The notes below the pieces were generated by a model. That model worked only from the letters and a program-made list of their open reading frames with translations. It was not told the DNA's origin and did not search any database. Of a stretch of 64,000 nt of DNA, positions 52,578 through 61,827 are shown in pieces. This stretch comes from Planctomycetota bacterium. GTDB taxonomy: Bacteria > Planctomycetota > UBA1135. The DNA is taken from positions 1 to 64,000 of the forward strand of contig QQUA01000019.1 of NCBI GenBank assembly GCA_008501825.1. The letters are read 5' to 3'. Within the stretch, counting starts at the first letter, position 1. Each line of letters starts with the position of its first letter. The position numbers and the translations under genes were made by a program.

Positions 52578-53666
52578 ATGAAGCGCTTTCGCTGGATCCT
52601 GCTGGTCCTGTTGCTGCCCTTGGCTGCATGCATGGCTCCGGCGCCGCAAGCGGCGGTGGACACCCCGTTTGGGCGGGTTCGGGCGGCGGATCCGGAAACT
52701 GCGCATTCGGTGGCCATCATGTTGCAGGAGCTCCATCCTCAAGTCGCCGCCGTCCTTCCCGGCTCGGAGATTCACTTTCCGGAAATTTGGGTACAAGAGC
52801 GCTTGCAAGTCCAGCAAAGCCACTTCAGCCAAGAAACGGGTTTAACTGTATTCGGGGCCGACGATCAGCCTTTGCGGATTCACTTGAAGGCCAACAGCCC
52901 TCGCCTTCGACAGACCTTGGCTCACGAATTGGTCCACGCCCTTATGGGAGAAAGTTGGGAGCCGCTGCCCGGAGTGTTGGAAGAAGGCATTTGTGAGGTG
53001 ATTGCCGCCAAACTCAACCCGGACATGGCGCCCAGCCGCGCCGCCGGTTTGCTGGCCTCCGCCAGCGCTTGGTTCGGCGGATTGGAAGGCGAGTTATTGT
53101 GCACCGTACCGCGACGGGAACCCTGGACTCGAGATACCTTGCTGAGTTTGAGCTTCCGAATCGAGTCGGAACGCACCGCCCCGGACCATCTCGGTTTCCG
53201 GGACATTTTGGAGTTTGACAATCGCCAGTTGCACCAGCGCTGGCGAAAGGGTGAAATTCCCGACTACCATGGTTTGGGTTATTTGCTGGTTGCCTGGATC
53301 CTTCGCGATCACGATATAGACGTACTTTTTCAACTGAGCTTGGACGCCAAAGCCAAAGGTTTGGAAAAAGTCCCGGTCGGCTGGGTTTTGCGTTTGGCCC
53401 GAATCTACGATCAAGTTGGTTTGGCCCATGCCAGCACCAAGCTGTTAGGCGATGAAGAGTTGGAAGAGATGGCCTATCACTCGGCGGTGGAATTCGCCCG
53501 CCGCTGCGCCAGTTTCTTCCCCAAGTTTTTTCCGGGACACACGGCTTCGGAATTCATGGATTTGGGCCAGCCCCGGTTACGCATCGGACAAAGTCAGGAA
53601 CAACCCTTGACCGATATTCCGGCCTTTCGAGCCGAACTGGATTTATCCTGGTTCCTGGAACTCTAA
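52578..53666 (+). CDS. Lipoprotein zinc metallopeptidase-like protein (HExxH)
   Basis: 362 residues from the ATG at 52578, the start of a lipoprotein signal (lipobox LAAC, Cys at residue 18). The zinc motif HELVH is at residues 116-120, and EEGICE 17-22 residues later supplies a third-ligand Glu, as in gluzincins of the peptidase MA type. The remainder is helical and not recognised. Proteins of this layout occur in planctomycetes and related bacteria and are probably periplasmic or surface peptidases. A hairpin follows the stop codon and converges on the subtilase gene. Confidence 0.75.
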   Translation: MKRFRWILLVLLLPLAACMAPAPQAAVDTPFGRVRAADPETAHSVAIMLQELHPQVAAVLPGSEIHFPEIWVQERLQVQQSHFSQETGLTVFGADDQPLRIHLKANSPRLRQTLAHELVHALMGESWEPLPGVLEEGICEVIAAKLNPDMAPSRAAGLLASASAWFGGLEGELLCTVPRREPWTRDTLLSLSFRIESERTAPDHLGFRDILEFDNRQLHQRWRKGEIPDYHGLGYLLVAWILRDHDIDVLFQLSLDAKAKGLEKVPVGWVLRLARIYDQVGLAHASTKLLGDEELEEMAYHSAVEFARRCASFFPKFFPGHTASEFMDLGQPRLRIGQSQEQPLTDIPAFRAELDLSWFLEL

Positions 53667-53671
53667 AGCAA

Positions 53672-53699
53672 GAAACCCGACTCGAATGAGCCGGGTTTC
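53672..53699. terminator. Two-way terminator hairpin
   Basis: GAAACCCG (53672-53679) pairs with CGGGTTTC (53692-53699); after a mismatch CTC/GAG extends the stem. It lies between two convergent stop codons, with TTTT 4 bp after it on the plus strand. Confidence 0.7.
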
Positions 53700-53718
53700 C
53701 AGTTTTGGAACTTGAATC

Positions 53719-55806
53719 TTAATTGATGTACATGTTCCAAAGGTTGCTGACGTTGCCGCTCTGAATCGCCTGCAAGCGGACCGTCAATCCGGAAGCGGTG
53801 CTGGGAATGCTGACGGTGAAGTTGGCTTTGCCGTCGGCTCCACTCAAAGTTCCCGGGGCAGCCAATTGCGGATTGGCCATGTCCACGGTCACCCCCAACT
53901 GGGAGATGAAAGTACTACCGGCCTGCAAGCTGTAGACCAGGTAGGTCATGCTGTTGGGCTGGGCGAAGTCGACGTCGAAGTTGTTGAAGAAGCCGGCGCT
54001 CAACACTCCGGTGGAAAGGGTCATTCCCGGGCCGCCGCTGCCGTCGTTGCCAAACAGGTTGAGAGACCAGTTGTTCCAGGTGCCGGTGGTTCCCGAAGAG
54101 CGGTCGGTGATCTGAAGGGTCCAATTTCCTTGAGAGTCTTCATCCCAATGCCGCAGACTGGTCAACCGGTAATTACTGAAATTGTTCTGGCTGTCGTCCC
54201 GGGTTTTGGTCAACACCGAATTGGTTCCGGACGGGGAAGTCAACTTGACTTGCAAGTCGCCGATGTAGGTGTGATTCACGTTCAGAATCACTTCCACCGC
54301 TTCCACCTTGAAGTTTGAATTGACCGTGACGGTTTCGGTCAAGCCGGTGGTGTCGTTGTCGGGAATGGTCTGGTTCACCGATTGAGTGCCGCTGGCGTAG
54401 CTTTGCTCGCTGCCAAGGCTTTCCCAAGCGGCGGCCACGGCGCAACCCTTGCCGGCGTCCACGGCACCGTATCCGTAACGGTAACTGATGTCGTGACCGG
54501 CACCGTTGGTGGTCCAAAAAGAATCGTTGGGATCGTTCTTGCGCGAGGAGTGCACCAACACGCCTTGCACGTCGCGCCAGCTCAAGTTCGGATTGGCTTC
54601 CAACATCAAAGCGATGGCACCGGCACCCAACGGCGAAGCGGAGGAAGTGCCTCCAAAACCACTGGTGTAACTGCTACCGGAATCGGTGGTGTAGATGCCC
54701 CGGTTGTTGCCGCTGGAATGAGCGACCACCAACATGGAAGAACCACGCTCGTTGTACCAAGCCCGATCGTCCTGATCTCCAATGGCTCCGACGGCGATGG
54801 TGTAGCGGCTGGAGGCGTAGGGGTCGTATTCAACCCGATCGCTCTCGCCACCGTTTCCGGCAGCCCAGCAGAAGATTTCCCCTAAACCGCCGCGGCCGGT
54901 ATCCACGGAATTGGCCAAAGCATTCAACTCCGTGCTGGAGATGAAGTGCAAGTTGCCGTTGTCCGAAGGTCCCCAAGAGTTGTTCTTGATGTCGTTCAGA
55001 TCGTTGCGGTAATTGAAAGCGTTGGCCGTGCCGGAACTACCGCTGACGTACTGCTTGGAAAATTGAGAGTTGTAGGCGGCTCCAACTCCGCCGCGGCCGT
55101 TATTGGCCACCGCCGACATGACGCCGGCGACACTGGTTCCGTGGCTGGAAGAACCGCCGCTTTGACTGGCCGCCGAGTGGTAGTTGGCCTGCAGGTCGGG
55201 ATGATTGGTTTGGACACCCCATTCCACTACGCCCAAGGTGAAACCGTTACCGGTGTAACCCGCGTCCCAAGCCGGCTCGGCGTTGACGTCGGCATAGGAC
55301 GGGTTGGTGTTGCGCAGGTGCCACTGTTGATTGAAGTTCGGATCGGAAGGCACCTGGCGGGTGAAGCGGGGCGAGACCAGGTCCAGGTAAACCTTGCCGG
55401 GAGGGTAGGCGGAGGCCAGAGCGGCGCTCAATTCCACGGCGGAGGCTACGGAGGAGGCATCCACCAGCCAGAAGCCGGGGGAGCCTTCGACCGGGCGGAC
55501 GTCCAGTCCGCCGAAGGCTTCGCTCAAAGCGGTCAGATCGCCGAGGTCATCGGTTTCCACCAGAACCTGGGACAGCAGGCGGTAACCCGGAGTCGGTTCG
55601 GGAATGCGCCCGAGTTTGTCGGCCATGTCCAAATTGAGGCGGGCGGCGTCACTGCTTTCGGCCTGCCAATCGGACACGGTGAAGCTTTCCCAACCCCGAT
55701 GGGTCAGAACCTGACGCTCTTGCTGGCCAAGGTCCTGCTGAGCCGGGAGGAGGGTCGCAAAGCTGAGGAGGAAGCCTGCGAGGAGGGAGAATTTGTGCGA
55801 ATGCAT
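53719..55806 (-). CDS. Secreted subtilisin/kexin-like protease with P domain; catalytic Asp replaced
   Basis: 695 residues from the ATG at 55806, the start of the signal MHSHKFSLLAGFLLSFATLLPAQ; the open frame to 56058 is ignored because it has no leader. After a pro-region (to about 145) the S8 domain shows His in SSSHGTSVAGV, oxyanion Asn in CWAAGNGG and nucleophile Ser in GFGGTSSASPLG. The Asp motif, however, reads VVEWGVQTNHPDL: Glu stands where VVDxG is expected. A P/proprotein-convertase domain follows (IPDNDTTGLTETV to WNNWSLNLFG), then a C-terminal beta domain ending SNLWNMYIN, shared with the secreted orphans at 36.5-39 kb. Export with a shared C-terminal tag is likely; protease activity is uncertain. 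Confidence 0.85.
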   Translation of the reverse strand: MHSHKFSLLAGFLLSFATLLPAQQDLGQQERQVLTHRGWESFTVSDWQAESSDAARLNLDMADKLGRIPEPTPGYRLLSQVLVETDDLGDLTALSEAFGGLDVRPVEGSPGFWLVDASSVASAVELSAALASAYPPGKVYLDLVSPRFTRQVPSDPNFNQQWHLRNTNPSYADVNAEPAWDAGYTGNGFTLGVVEWGVQTNHPDLQANYHSAASQSGGSSSHGTSVAGVMSAVANNGRGGVGAAYNSQFSKQYVSGSSGTANAFNYRNDLNDIKNNSWGPSDNGNLHFISSTELNALANSVDTGRGGLGEIFCWAAGNGGESDRVEYDPYASSRYTIAVGAIGDQDDRAWYNERGSSMLVVAHSSGNNRGIYTTDSGSSYTSGFGGTSSASPLGAGAIALMLEANPNLSWRDVQGVLVHSSRKNDPNDSFWTTNGAGHDISYRYGYGAVDAGKGCAVAAAWESLGSEQSYASGTQSVNQTIPDNDTTGLTETVTVNSNFKVEAVEVILNVNHTYIGDLQVKLTSPSGTNSVLTKTRDDSQNNFSNYRLTSLRHWDEDSQGNWTLQITDRSSGTTGTWNNWSLNLFGNDGSGGPGMTLSTGVLSAGFFNNFDVDFAQPNSMTYLVYSLQAGSTFISQLGVTVDMANPQLAAPGTLSGADGKANFTVSIPSTASGLTVRLQAIQSGNVSNLWNMYIN

Positions 55807-55990
55807 GGGTTCACTTTCGAGGGAATGAATCACAAAGTCATGCAGATGAGGGGTTTCTGCTCGACGTCTTGAGATTCGGGGAGGATTCGCGGGCATAGCG
55901 GATGCCCGCTCCTGGAAAGAGACGGGGCGGCCCCGCCGGACGATCCAGGAAACCCAAAGGAAAAGTCCCGACAAAAGGGTATCCCGCCAA

Positions 55991-56578
55991 TCAAATTCGA
56001 TTTCTATTTTCGTCCAAGAATTTTTCTTCGCCGTCTCGACTGAAATCAGCCAAAGCACGGCTCAGCCAAGCCCTTGCGATTTGCCAGTCCTGGCCGGCGG
56101 TTCGCTCCGATACGCCCAAGACCCCGGCAATCTCCAACATGTTCAAGCCACCGAAAAACCGCAGCTCCACCACTCGCGCCGCCCGGGGACTCAAACTGTG
56201 CAAGTGGTTTAAAGCTTCGTCCAAAGCTTCGAAATCCAACTCACGCCGGCCGGCGATCTGGTTGGGATCCTGAAGCCAAATCCGCTTCCAATCCCGCCCT
56301 CGTTTTAGGCATTTTTTTGCCTTGGCATAGTCCTGCAACACTCGCCGCACGGTCGTGGCGGCGAAAGACAAGAACTCAGGCCGGCTCATCTTGGGAACGG
56401 CTCGATCCCCCACCATCCTCAAATAAGCCTCGTGGACCAAGGCGGTCGTCTGCAGGGTGTGGCCGGGTCCCTCCTTTCCCAAAGCGGATGCGGCCAAACG
56501 CTTCAACTCGCCATACAAAGCCTCCAGCAAAGGGGGTGAGGGTCGGGGCTCAGCCGGCTCAGGAGTCATTGCTGCCAT
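55991..56578 (-). CDS. ECF sigma factor (sigma70_ECF/TIGR02999-like), copy 1
   Basis: 195 residues from the ATG at 56578 (ATG at 56569 also possible). Region 2 holds HTLQTTALVHEAYLRM and FLSFAATTVRRVLQDYAKAKK; region 4 holds LHSLSPRAARVVELRFFGGLNMLEIAGVLGVSERTAGQDW, an HTH typical of this class. Such sigma factors sit beside Ser/Thr kinases in planctomycetes and acidobacteria. Here the kinase gene at 56700 is divergent, with a 121-bp gap, and the same arrangement is repeated 3 kb further on. Regulation by phosphorylation from the kinase is likely but not shown. Confidence 0.9.
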   Translation of the reverse strand: MAAMTPEPAEPRPSPPLLEALYGELKRLAASALGKEGPGHTLQTTALVHEAYLRMVGDRAVPKMSRPEFLSFAATTVRRVLQDYAKAKKCLKRGRDWKRIWLQDPNQIAGRRELDFEALDEALNHLHSLSPRAARVVELRFFGGLNMLEIAGVLGVSERTAGQDWQIARAWLSRALADFSRDGEEKFLDENRNRI

Positions 56579-56699
56579 AAGATGCTTGTCCGAAGATGTT
56601 TCATCCCACCTTATAGGATGGTGGCGAACTCCCCAAAAAATTCCTGCCGATTCCGCCGACTTATCTCGCGTCGATGAAGGAGGAATTTCCTCTACGCCC

Positions 56700-58880
56700 A
56701 TGACTTCGCCGACTCCCCCCTCCCGCTTTGCCAGGATCCGAAGTCTCTTTCTCGAAGCCCTGGAGCAACCCGCGGAAGCCCAGAGCGCATTTCTCGATAA
56801 AGCTTGCGGCGAAGATCAGTCCCTGAAAGAAGACGTCCTTTCCCTGTTGACTCACGATCAGGAGGATTCGCCTCTAGATGAGTCTTTCATGAATTTGGGC
56901 GAACTTCTGATCGACGAAGAAGCTCAAGTACCGAGCCAGCTCGGCGCATTTCAGGTAAAGGAACAAATCGGCCACGGGGGTATGGCGGTGGTGTATCGCG
57001 GAATCCACCAGACCACTGGAGCTGAGGTGGCTTTAAAGATCCTTAAATCTGGGATCATGAGTCGGCGATCGGTTCAGCGCTTTCTGTTAGAAGCCAAAAT
57101 CCTTCGCTTGCTCCACCACCCGGGTATCGCCCAAGTGCTGGAAACCGGCAGTTTTCGCTCGCGAGGGGAAACTCGGCACTTTTTTGTCCTGGAGTTGGTC
57201 CGGGGCGAAAACCTGATGGATTACGCCTCAAACCAGGAATTATCCCTGGCTCGAAAGTTGAAGCTCTTCCAGGAGCTTTGCCAAATTGTGGACTTCGCTC
57301 ACCGGGAAGGCGTAATCCACCGGGACCTGAAACCGGCCAATGTCCTGGTCACTGCCGAAGGTCAGGTCAAAGTCCTGGATTTCGGAGTGGCTCGAGTTAC
57401 CAACGCCAAGTTGGCCACCACCACGATGGAAACCACTCAAGGCCGAATCGTGGGCACCCTCGGATACATGAGTCCAGAACAATGCAGTGGAGATCGAGCC
57501 GTAGATCCGCGCTCAGACGTGTACTCCCTCGGAGTCATGCTCTACGAATTGCTTTCCGGGAAACCTCTCTTTGATTTCCACGGTATGTCGCTCACGGCGG
57601 CGATGAATCAAATCCAAAAAGGCCCGCCGCGAAATCTGGAACTTCCCGCCGGTGGCCAAAGCAGATCACTTCGAGGAGTGATCGCCAAAGCTCTACACCT
57701 GGACCCCAGTTTTCGCTATGACACGGCCGCCTCCTTTGCTGAGGATCTGCAACGCCTGTCGATGGGAAAACCCACCACGGCGGGTCAAACCTCCTTCCTT
57801 CGAGACGTTTTCTTCTGGGCGTCACGCCGCCCCACGCTAGCCGTCGGCATCCTGGGATTGGTCATTACCCTACTTTCCATCGCCATCACGGCAACTCATA
57901 TAAGGCATATCGCTTCCATCAGTTACCGGATTTCGGTAAGCGGTCAGTATGATGAAGTAACGTTGCAAGATAATTTGGGAAATCCACTTTACAAATGGAA
58001 AGGAGGAATTCGCGGAAGTATCGTGAAAGCCCAATTGGTTCAACCATGGGAAAACCAACTTGATCAAGCCATCATATTAATCGGTTATCATCTTCATTCC
58101 ACATCGGACTTTCCGGGACGAGTTTGCATTTACAGTGCGACCCGCCCCGAAGTTCCACTCTGGACCTGCAGCGAGCAACCCCTTCGGCCTCCAGAAAAAC
58201 CCGACGCTCATCCCGAGGCCAAGGTAGCCATGCAAGATATTCTATTGGAGGATTTTTTCCCTCACCGAGAAGGATTGGAATTTGCTGCGATTCAATCCCT
58301 GAACCCCTTTGGCGCTACAGCCATTCGCATATTCGATTTTACCGGCCGTTTGCTTTACCAAGCTTGGCACGATGGTGCCCTTCTTTCCTTTTATTGGATT
58401 CAGAACGGCGGCATCTTATTGGCGTCCGGAATCGAAAGTTCCGCAACTTGGAAGGAAAGAGGAGTTCACGACCTGCTTGATCCATATCCAAGAATTGTAC
58501 TTGCCTTGAAGATCCAGGAGCGCCCGGTTCCACCGGAGTCGTGGCTGATGAAAAACGAGCAATTTCAAGATAAGTCCCTGCTCTGGTACAAATGGTTTGG
58601 ACCGGTAAAAAATCTAAGCAATTTAAGCGGGCTTGGCGTCGGACTCGCTCCGCCTCAATCCCCCTTTCCATTAGAGAATGACGCAGCTCTTTTAGTTCGC
58701 TTTTCCCTACCGGAAATTGGCCCGGGCCGGTTCCTCTTTTCGAGGACTATGAACAAAGAAGGCCTTCTTTCAGCAAAATTCGTCACACCCGATATTGAGA
58801 TGGCAGAAAAAAAGAAGTTATTACCTCCTTTAGAGGAGTTCAAACTCCTTCCTCTCAGAGAGCTGCCTCCGATTCAGTAG
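56700..58880 (+). CDS. Membrane Ser/Thr protein kinase, copy 1
   Basis: 726 residues from the ATG at 56700; the upstream frame is not coding-like. An N-terminal helical segment (FARIRSLFLEALEQPAEAQSAFLD), common in kinases next to these sigma genes, precedes the kinase domain: IGHGGMAVVYRG, Lys in EVALKIL, catalytic VIHRDLKPANVLV, DFG in VKVLDFGVARV, and GTLGYMSPEQ. A membrane helix (about 380-398) separates it from a roughly 330-residue outer domain, unrecognised, that matches the outer domain of the kinase at 59617 (IRIFDFTGRLLYQAWHDGALLSF). Its C-terminus overlaps the next sigma gene by 26 bp. It may sense an envelope signal and control sigma copy 1. Confidence 0.92.
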   Translation: MTSPTPPSRFARIRSLFLEALEQPAEAQSAFLDKACGEDQSLKEDVLSLLTHDQEDSPLDESFMNLGELLIDEEAQVPSQLGAFQVKEQIGHGGMAVVYRGIHQTTGAEVALKILKSGIMSRRSVQRFLLEAKILRLLHHPGIAQVLETGSFRSRGETRHFFVLELVRGENLMDYASNQELSLARKLKLFQELCQIVDFAHREGVIHRDLKPANVLVTAEGQVKVLDFGVARVTNAKLATTTMETTQGRIVGTLGYMSPEQCSGDRAVDPRSDVYSLGVMLYELLSGKPLFDFHGMSLTAAMNQIQKGPPRNLELPAGGQSRSLRGVIAKALHLDPSFRYDTAASFAEDLQRLSMGKPTTAGQTSFLRDVFFWASRRPTLAVGILGLVITLLSIAITATHIRHIASISYRISVSGQYDEVTLQDNLGNPLYKWKGGIRGSIVKAQLVQPWENQLDQAIILIGYHLHSTSDFPGRVCIYSATRPEVPLWTCSEQPLRPPEKPDAHPEAKVAMQDILLEDFFPHREGLEFAAIQSLNPFGATAIRIFDFTGRLLYQAWHDGALLSFYWIQNGGILLASGIESSATWKERGVHDLLDPYPRIVLALKIQERPVPPESWLMKNEQFQDKSLLWYKWFGPVKNLSNLSGLGVGLAPPQSPFPLENDAALLVRFSLPEIGPGRFLFSRTMNKEGLLSAKFVTPDIEMAEKKKLLPPLEEFKLLPLRELPPIQ

Positions 58881-59454
58881 CTGGCGGCTCCGAGGATGCC
58901 CCGGTTCCTCGGCTAAGAGCACGTTTGAGCCAAGCCTTGGCGAACTTCAGATCCCCGAGAACGGTGCTTTCCGATTTATGCAGCACTTTGGCGATGTCGG
59001 CAATCTTCATACCGCCGAAAAAGCGCATTTCCAAGACCTTGGCCTGGCGCTCATACGAGTCGGCAAAGGATTCCAGAGCCGCATCCAGATCCAAAATATC
59101 CACGACTCGGCCGGAATCTGCGGCTGCATCCTCCTGGAAGTCCTGAAAGGCAACCCGGCACCAGCCCCCACCCCGCTTGACCGCTTGACGCTTGCGGGCA
59201 TGATCCACCAGGACGTTTCGCGCCATTCTCGCAGCGATGCGCAAGAATTGAACTCGCTCCATTCCCCGCACCGATTCCTGACCAGCCAGGCGCAAGTAAG
59301 TTTCGTGCACCAAAGCGGTTGCCTGCAAGGTATGCTCCCTGCGCTCCCCTGCCAACAGGATGTTGGCGACCTTCTTCAATTCGTCATATGTTTGGCTTAG
59401 AAGGTCATCGGGAATGTGAAACCCGGCATTCTTATGAGTGCTTGGCAAGGTCAA
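58855..59454 (-). CDS. ECF sigma factor (sigma70_ECF/TIGR02999-like), copy 2
   Basis: 199 residues from a TTG start; no in-frame ATG exists near it, and further TTG codons lie 2 and 25 codons on. HTLQATALVHETYLRLAG and FLRIAARMARNVLVDHARKR cover region 2, and SYERQAKVLEMRFFGGMKIADIAKVLHKSESTVLGDLKFAKAWL covers region 4. It is a paralogue of the sigma factor at 55991-56578 and is divergent from the kinase at 59617 (162-bp gap), so the two sigma/kinase pairs are repeats of one cassette. Its stop overlaps kinase copy 1 by 26 bp. Confidence 0.9.
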   Translation of the reverse strand: MTLPSTHKNAGFHIPDDLLSQTYDELKKVANILLAGERREHTLQATALVHETYLRLAGQESVRGMERVQFLRIAARMARNVLVDHARKRQAVKRGGGWCRVAFQDFQEDAAADSGRVVDILDLDAALESFADSYERQAKVLEMRFFGGMKIADIAKVLHKSESTVLGDLKFAKAWLKRALSRGTGASSEPPATESEAAL

Positions 59455-59616
59455 TGACTGGATGGTAGGCCTAAGAAAGCAGGGGGATTGCCATCATAAA
59501 GACAAACAGCGACCTCTCTTAAAAAATCCGCCTTTTGCCTTGGAGCTTCTTCCCGGTTTTTTCGCTCTTAATATGCTGAGGTTCCGCTCGACCGAGCCCG
59601 GCAACGTCCATTGCCC

Positions 59617-61827
59617 ATGCAATCCCCGTCCAAGTCCCCGGATCCCCGCCGAATCCAAGAATTATTTTTGGCCGCAGCGGATCTTCCCCAGGAGGAACAA
59701 CGGGAATATCTGCAGCGGCACACCGGCGGCGACCGGGAGCTCATGGAAGAAGTGCTCAGTCTATTGGGCTTCGATCAGCAAAGCGCCGACTGGGATCAGC
59801 CATTGCTCCAAGTCGCTCCAATTTGGAAACTGGAAGACGGCGAAGAAATCAGTCAGGCCTGGGCACCGGACACCTTGGGCAAATATCAAATTTTGCAGAC
59901 TTTGGCACGAGGGGGCATGGGCACAGTTTTTCGAGCACGGCAACCGGAAATTGACCGGGAAGTCGCTTTGAAAGCCTTACACCACGACATGGTGACTCCT
60001 GTTATTTTGAGGCGATTTGAACTCGAAGTCCAAATTCTCGGACAACTGGATCACCCGGGGATAGCCCGAATTTACGACGCCGGCACTGCTCGACAAGACG
60101 GAAGAAGTTACTTTTTCTATGCCATGGAATTGGTTCGAGGAACCAATCTGTTGGAATATGCCACCCGGAAGGATTTGCAGTATCGAGATCGCCTTCGATT
60201 GTTTCTAAAAGTTTGTGAGGCGGTGGACCACGCCCATAAAGAAAATATCCTGCACCGAGATCTGAAGCCAGCGAACATCATGGTGAACCAGCACGGTGCG
60301 GCAAAAATCCTTGATTTCGGAGTTGCCCGCATTCTCAATCAAGAATCTCCCAGCAGGACTTTTTCCACCACGCCCGGCGTACTGATTGGAACCTTGGCGT
60401 ACATGAGCCCGGAACAGGCCGCAGGAGGGACGGCCCTGGATTTCCGAACCGATGTCTATTCCCTTGGAGCCATCTTGTTTGAAATGGTTTTTGGGTACCC
60501 CTATCTCGACCTTCATGACCTGCCCATCCCGGAAGCCATCCACAAAATCCAGCAGGGCCGCCCAAAATTTCCCTCGGTCTCGGATTCCGGTGAAGCCTCC
60601 TCCCTGCTTCCGGTTTTGCATAAGGCTTTGGCAGTCGACCCCGGCCTGCGCTATCCGTCAGCCGGAAGCCTGGCCCAGGATTTAGCTCGCTTGCTTGAAG
60701 GCAAACCGACCCAAGCTCGTTTGCCTTCCAGGCGCATTCGGTGGTCACAATACGTTGCCCGCCACCCTGTGATGGCAACTCTGATCGCTTGTTCGATCAT
60801 CCTGATCTCGACCCTGGTCCTGACTTTGGCCAGCGTTCATTTTTTGGCCAGAGTTCCCCACTACTTCGTCATAAACAAAGAAGCCCGCTATGCCCGCCTG
60901 AGAACCCGGTCAGGCCACGACCTTCGGGCATGGGATTTTGAACAACATGGAGAAATCGTCGATGGAGTGTTGATCCGGGAACCGGGCTTGCTTCAAGGCG
61001 AGAAGGTTTTGGCCATCGCTCATGGAGAAGGGTGCGCCGATCCAAAATTGAACGGCAAGATCGCTCTCTACCACATGGACGACTTGGATCAACCCTATTG
61101 GACCTCGGCCTCACATCCGATGATTCCTCCAGGCGGCCGAAAAGACAGGAAGGAAGTAAAGGAATTGGCCGAATTCGTGCACGCTTGGGACATTTTTCCT
61201 GAACTTCCCGGCCAGGAAATCTTGGCCGTGGAAACCCTTTCCCCATATTCGCCCTCGGTAATCCGAATCTTCGATTTGAAGGGGAAGTTGCTGTTTGAAG
61301 AATGGCACAACGGAGCCTTATTCTCTGCCGCTTGGTGGGCCTCTAACGGCACAGTCGTCTTCGCCGGCGTGAACAGCGAAGGCAACTGGATCCGGCGCGG
61401 TTACCCGAGCAACGGCAAGGAATATCCGGCGGTGGTGTTCGCCATCAAGCCGGAATTGGGGAAACTGGAGCGGGAACAATGGATGGTCAAAGACCAGGAA
61501 ACTCAGCTTGACTCAGTACTCTGGTATCGATGGTTGGGCCCGCCCGAACTTCTGCAAGGATTCCGTGGAGGATCTCCGCTTCTCACTGTCGGCCAAGGGC
61601 ACACGGTAAAGGATAAGTTGACATTCCGATATAACTTTCAATTCGATTATGAGGCCGGTTCGGAGAGAGTGGCATTCCACTTTACTTTGAACTCCCGGGG
61701 AGAAACCACTAGCCGCTACACAGGAGAAGATTATCGAGCCTTTCGAGAACAAGGTCTAGTAGCCGATTTCAGCGAGTTCAAACTTTTGGACTACTCCGTT
61801 CTGCCTAAGGTCCGGACTCCTCAATAA
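59617..61827 (+). CDS. Membrane Ser/Thr protein kinase, copy 2
   Basis: 736 residues from the ATG at 59617 (an in-frame TTG lies at 59611). It has the same layout as kinase copy 1: helical N-terminus (RRIQELFLAAADLPQEEQREYL), glycine loop LARGGMGTVFRA, Lys in EVALKAL, ILHRDLKPANIMVN, ILDFGVARI, GTLAYMSPEQ, a membrane helix near 390, and an outer domain with IRIFDLKGKLLFEEWHNGALFSAAW that matches copy 1. The outer domain may be a propeller-like sensor (inference). It is probably paired with sigma copy 2. The end overlaps by 23 bp the third kinase gene on the other strand. Confidence 0.92.
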   Translation: MQSPSKSPDPRRIQELFLAAADLPQEEQREYLQRHTGGDRELMEEVLSLLGFDQQSADWDQPLLQVAPIWKLEDGEEISQAWAPDTLGKYQILQTLARGGMGTVFRARQPEIDREVALKALHHDMVTPVILRRFELEVQILGQLDHPGIARIYDAGTARQDGRSYFFYAMELVRGTNLLEYATRKDLQYRDRLRLFLKVCEAVDHAHKENILHRDLKPANIMVNQHGAAKILDFGVARILNQESPSRTFSTTPGVLIGTLAYMSPEQAAGGTALDFRTDVYSLGAILFEMVFGYPYLDLHDLPIPEAIHKIQQGRPKFPSVSDSGEASSLLPVLHKALAVDPGLRYPSAGSLAQDLARLLEGKPTQARLPSRRIRWSQYVARHPVMATLIACSIILISTLVLTLASVHFLARVPHYFVINKEARYARLRTRSGHDLRAWDFEQHGEIVDGVLIREPGLLQGEKVLAIAHGEGCADPKLNGKIALYHMDDLDQPYWTSASHPMIPPGGRKDRKEVKELAEFVHAWDIFPELPGQEILAVETLSPYSPSVIRIFDLKGKLLFEEWHNGALFSAAWWASNGTVVFAGVNSEGNWIRRGYPSNGKEYPAVVFAIKPELGKLEREQWMVKDQETQLDSVLWYRWLGPPELLQGFRGGSPLLTVGQGHTVKDKLTFRYNFQFDYEAGSERVAFHFTLNSRGETTSRYTGEDYRAFREQGLVADFSEFKLLDYSVLPKVRTPQ

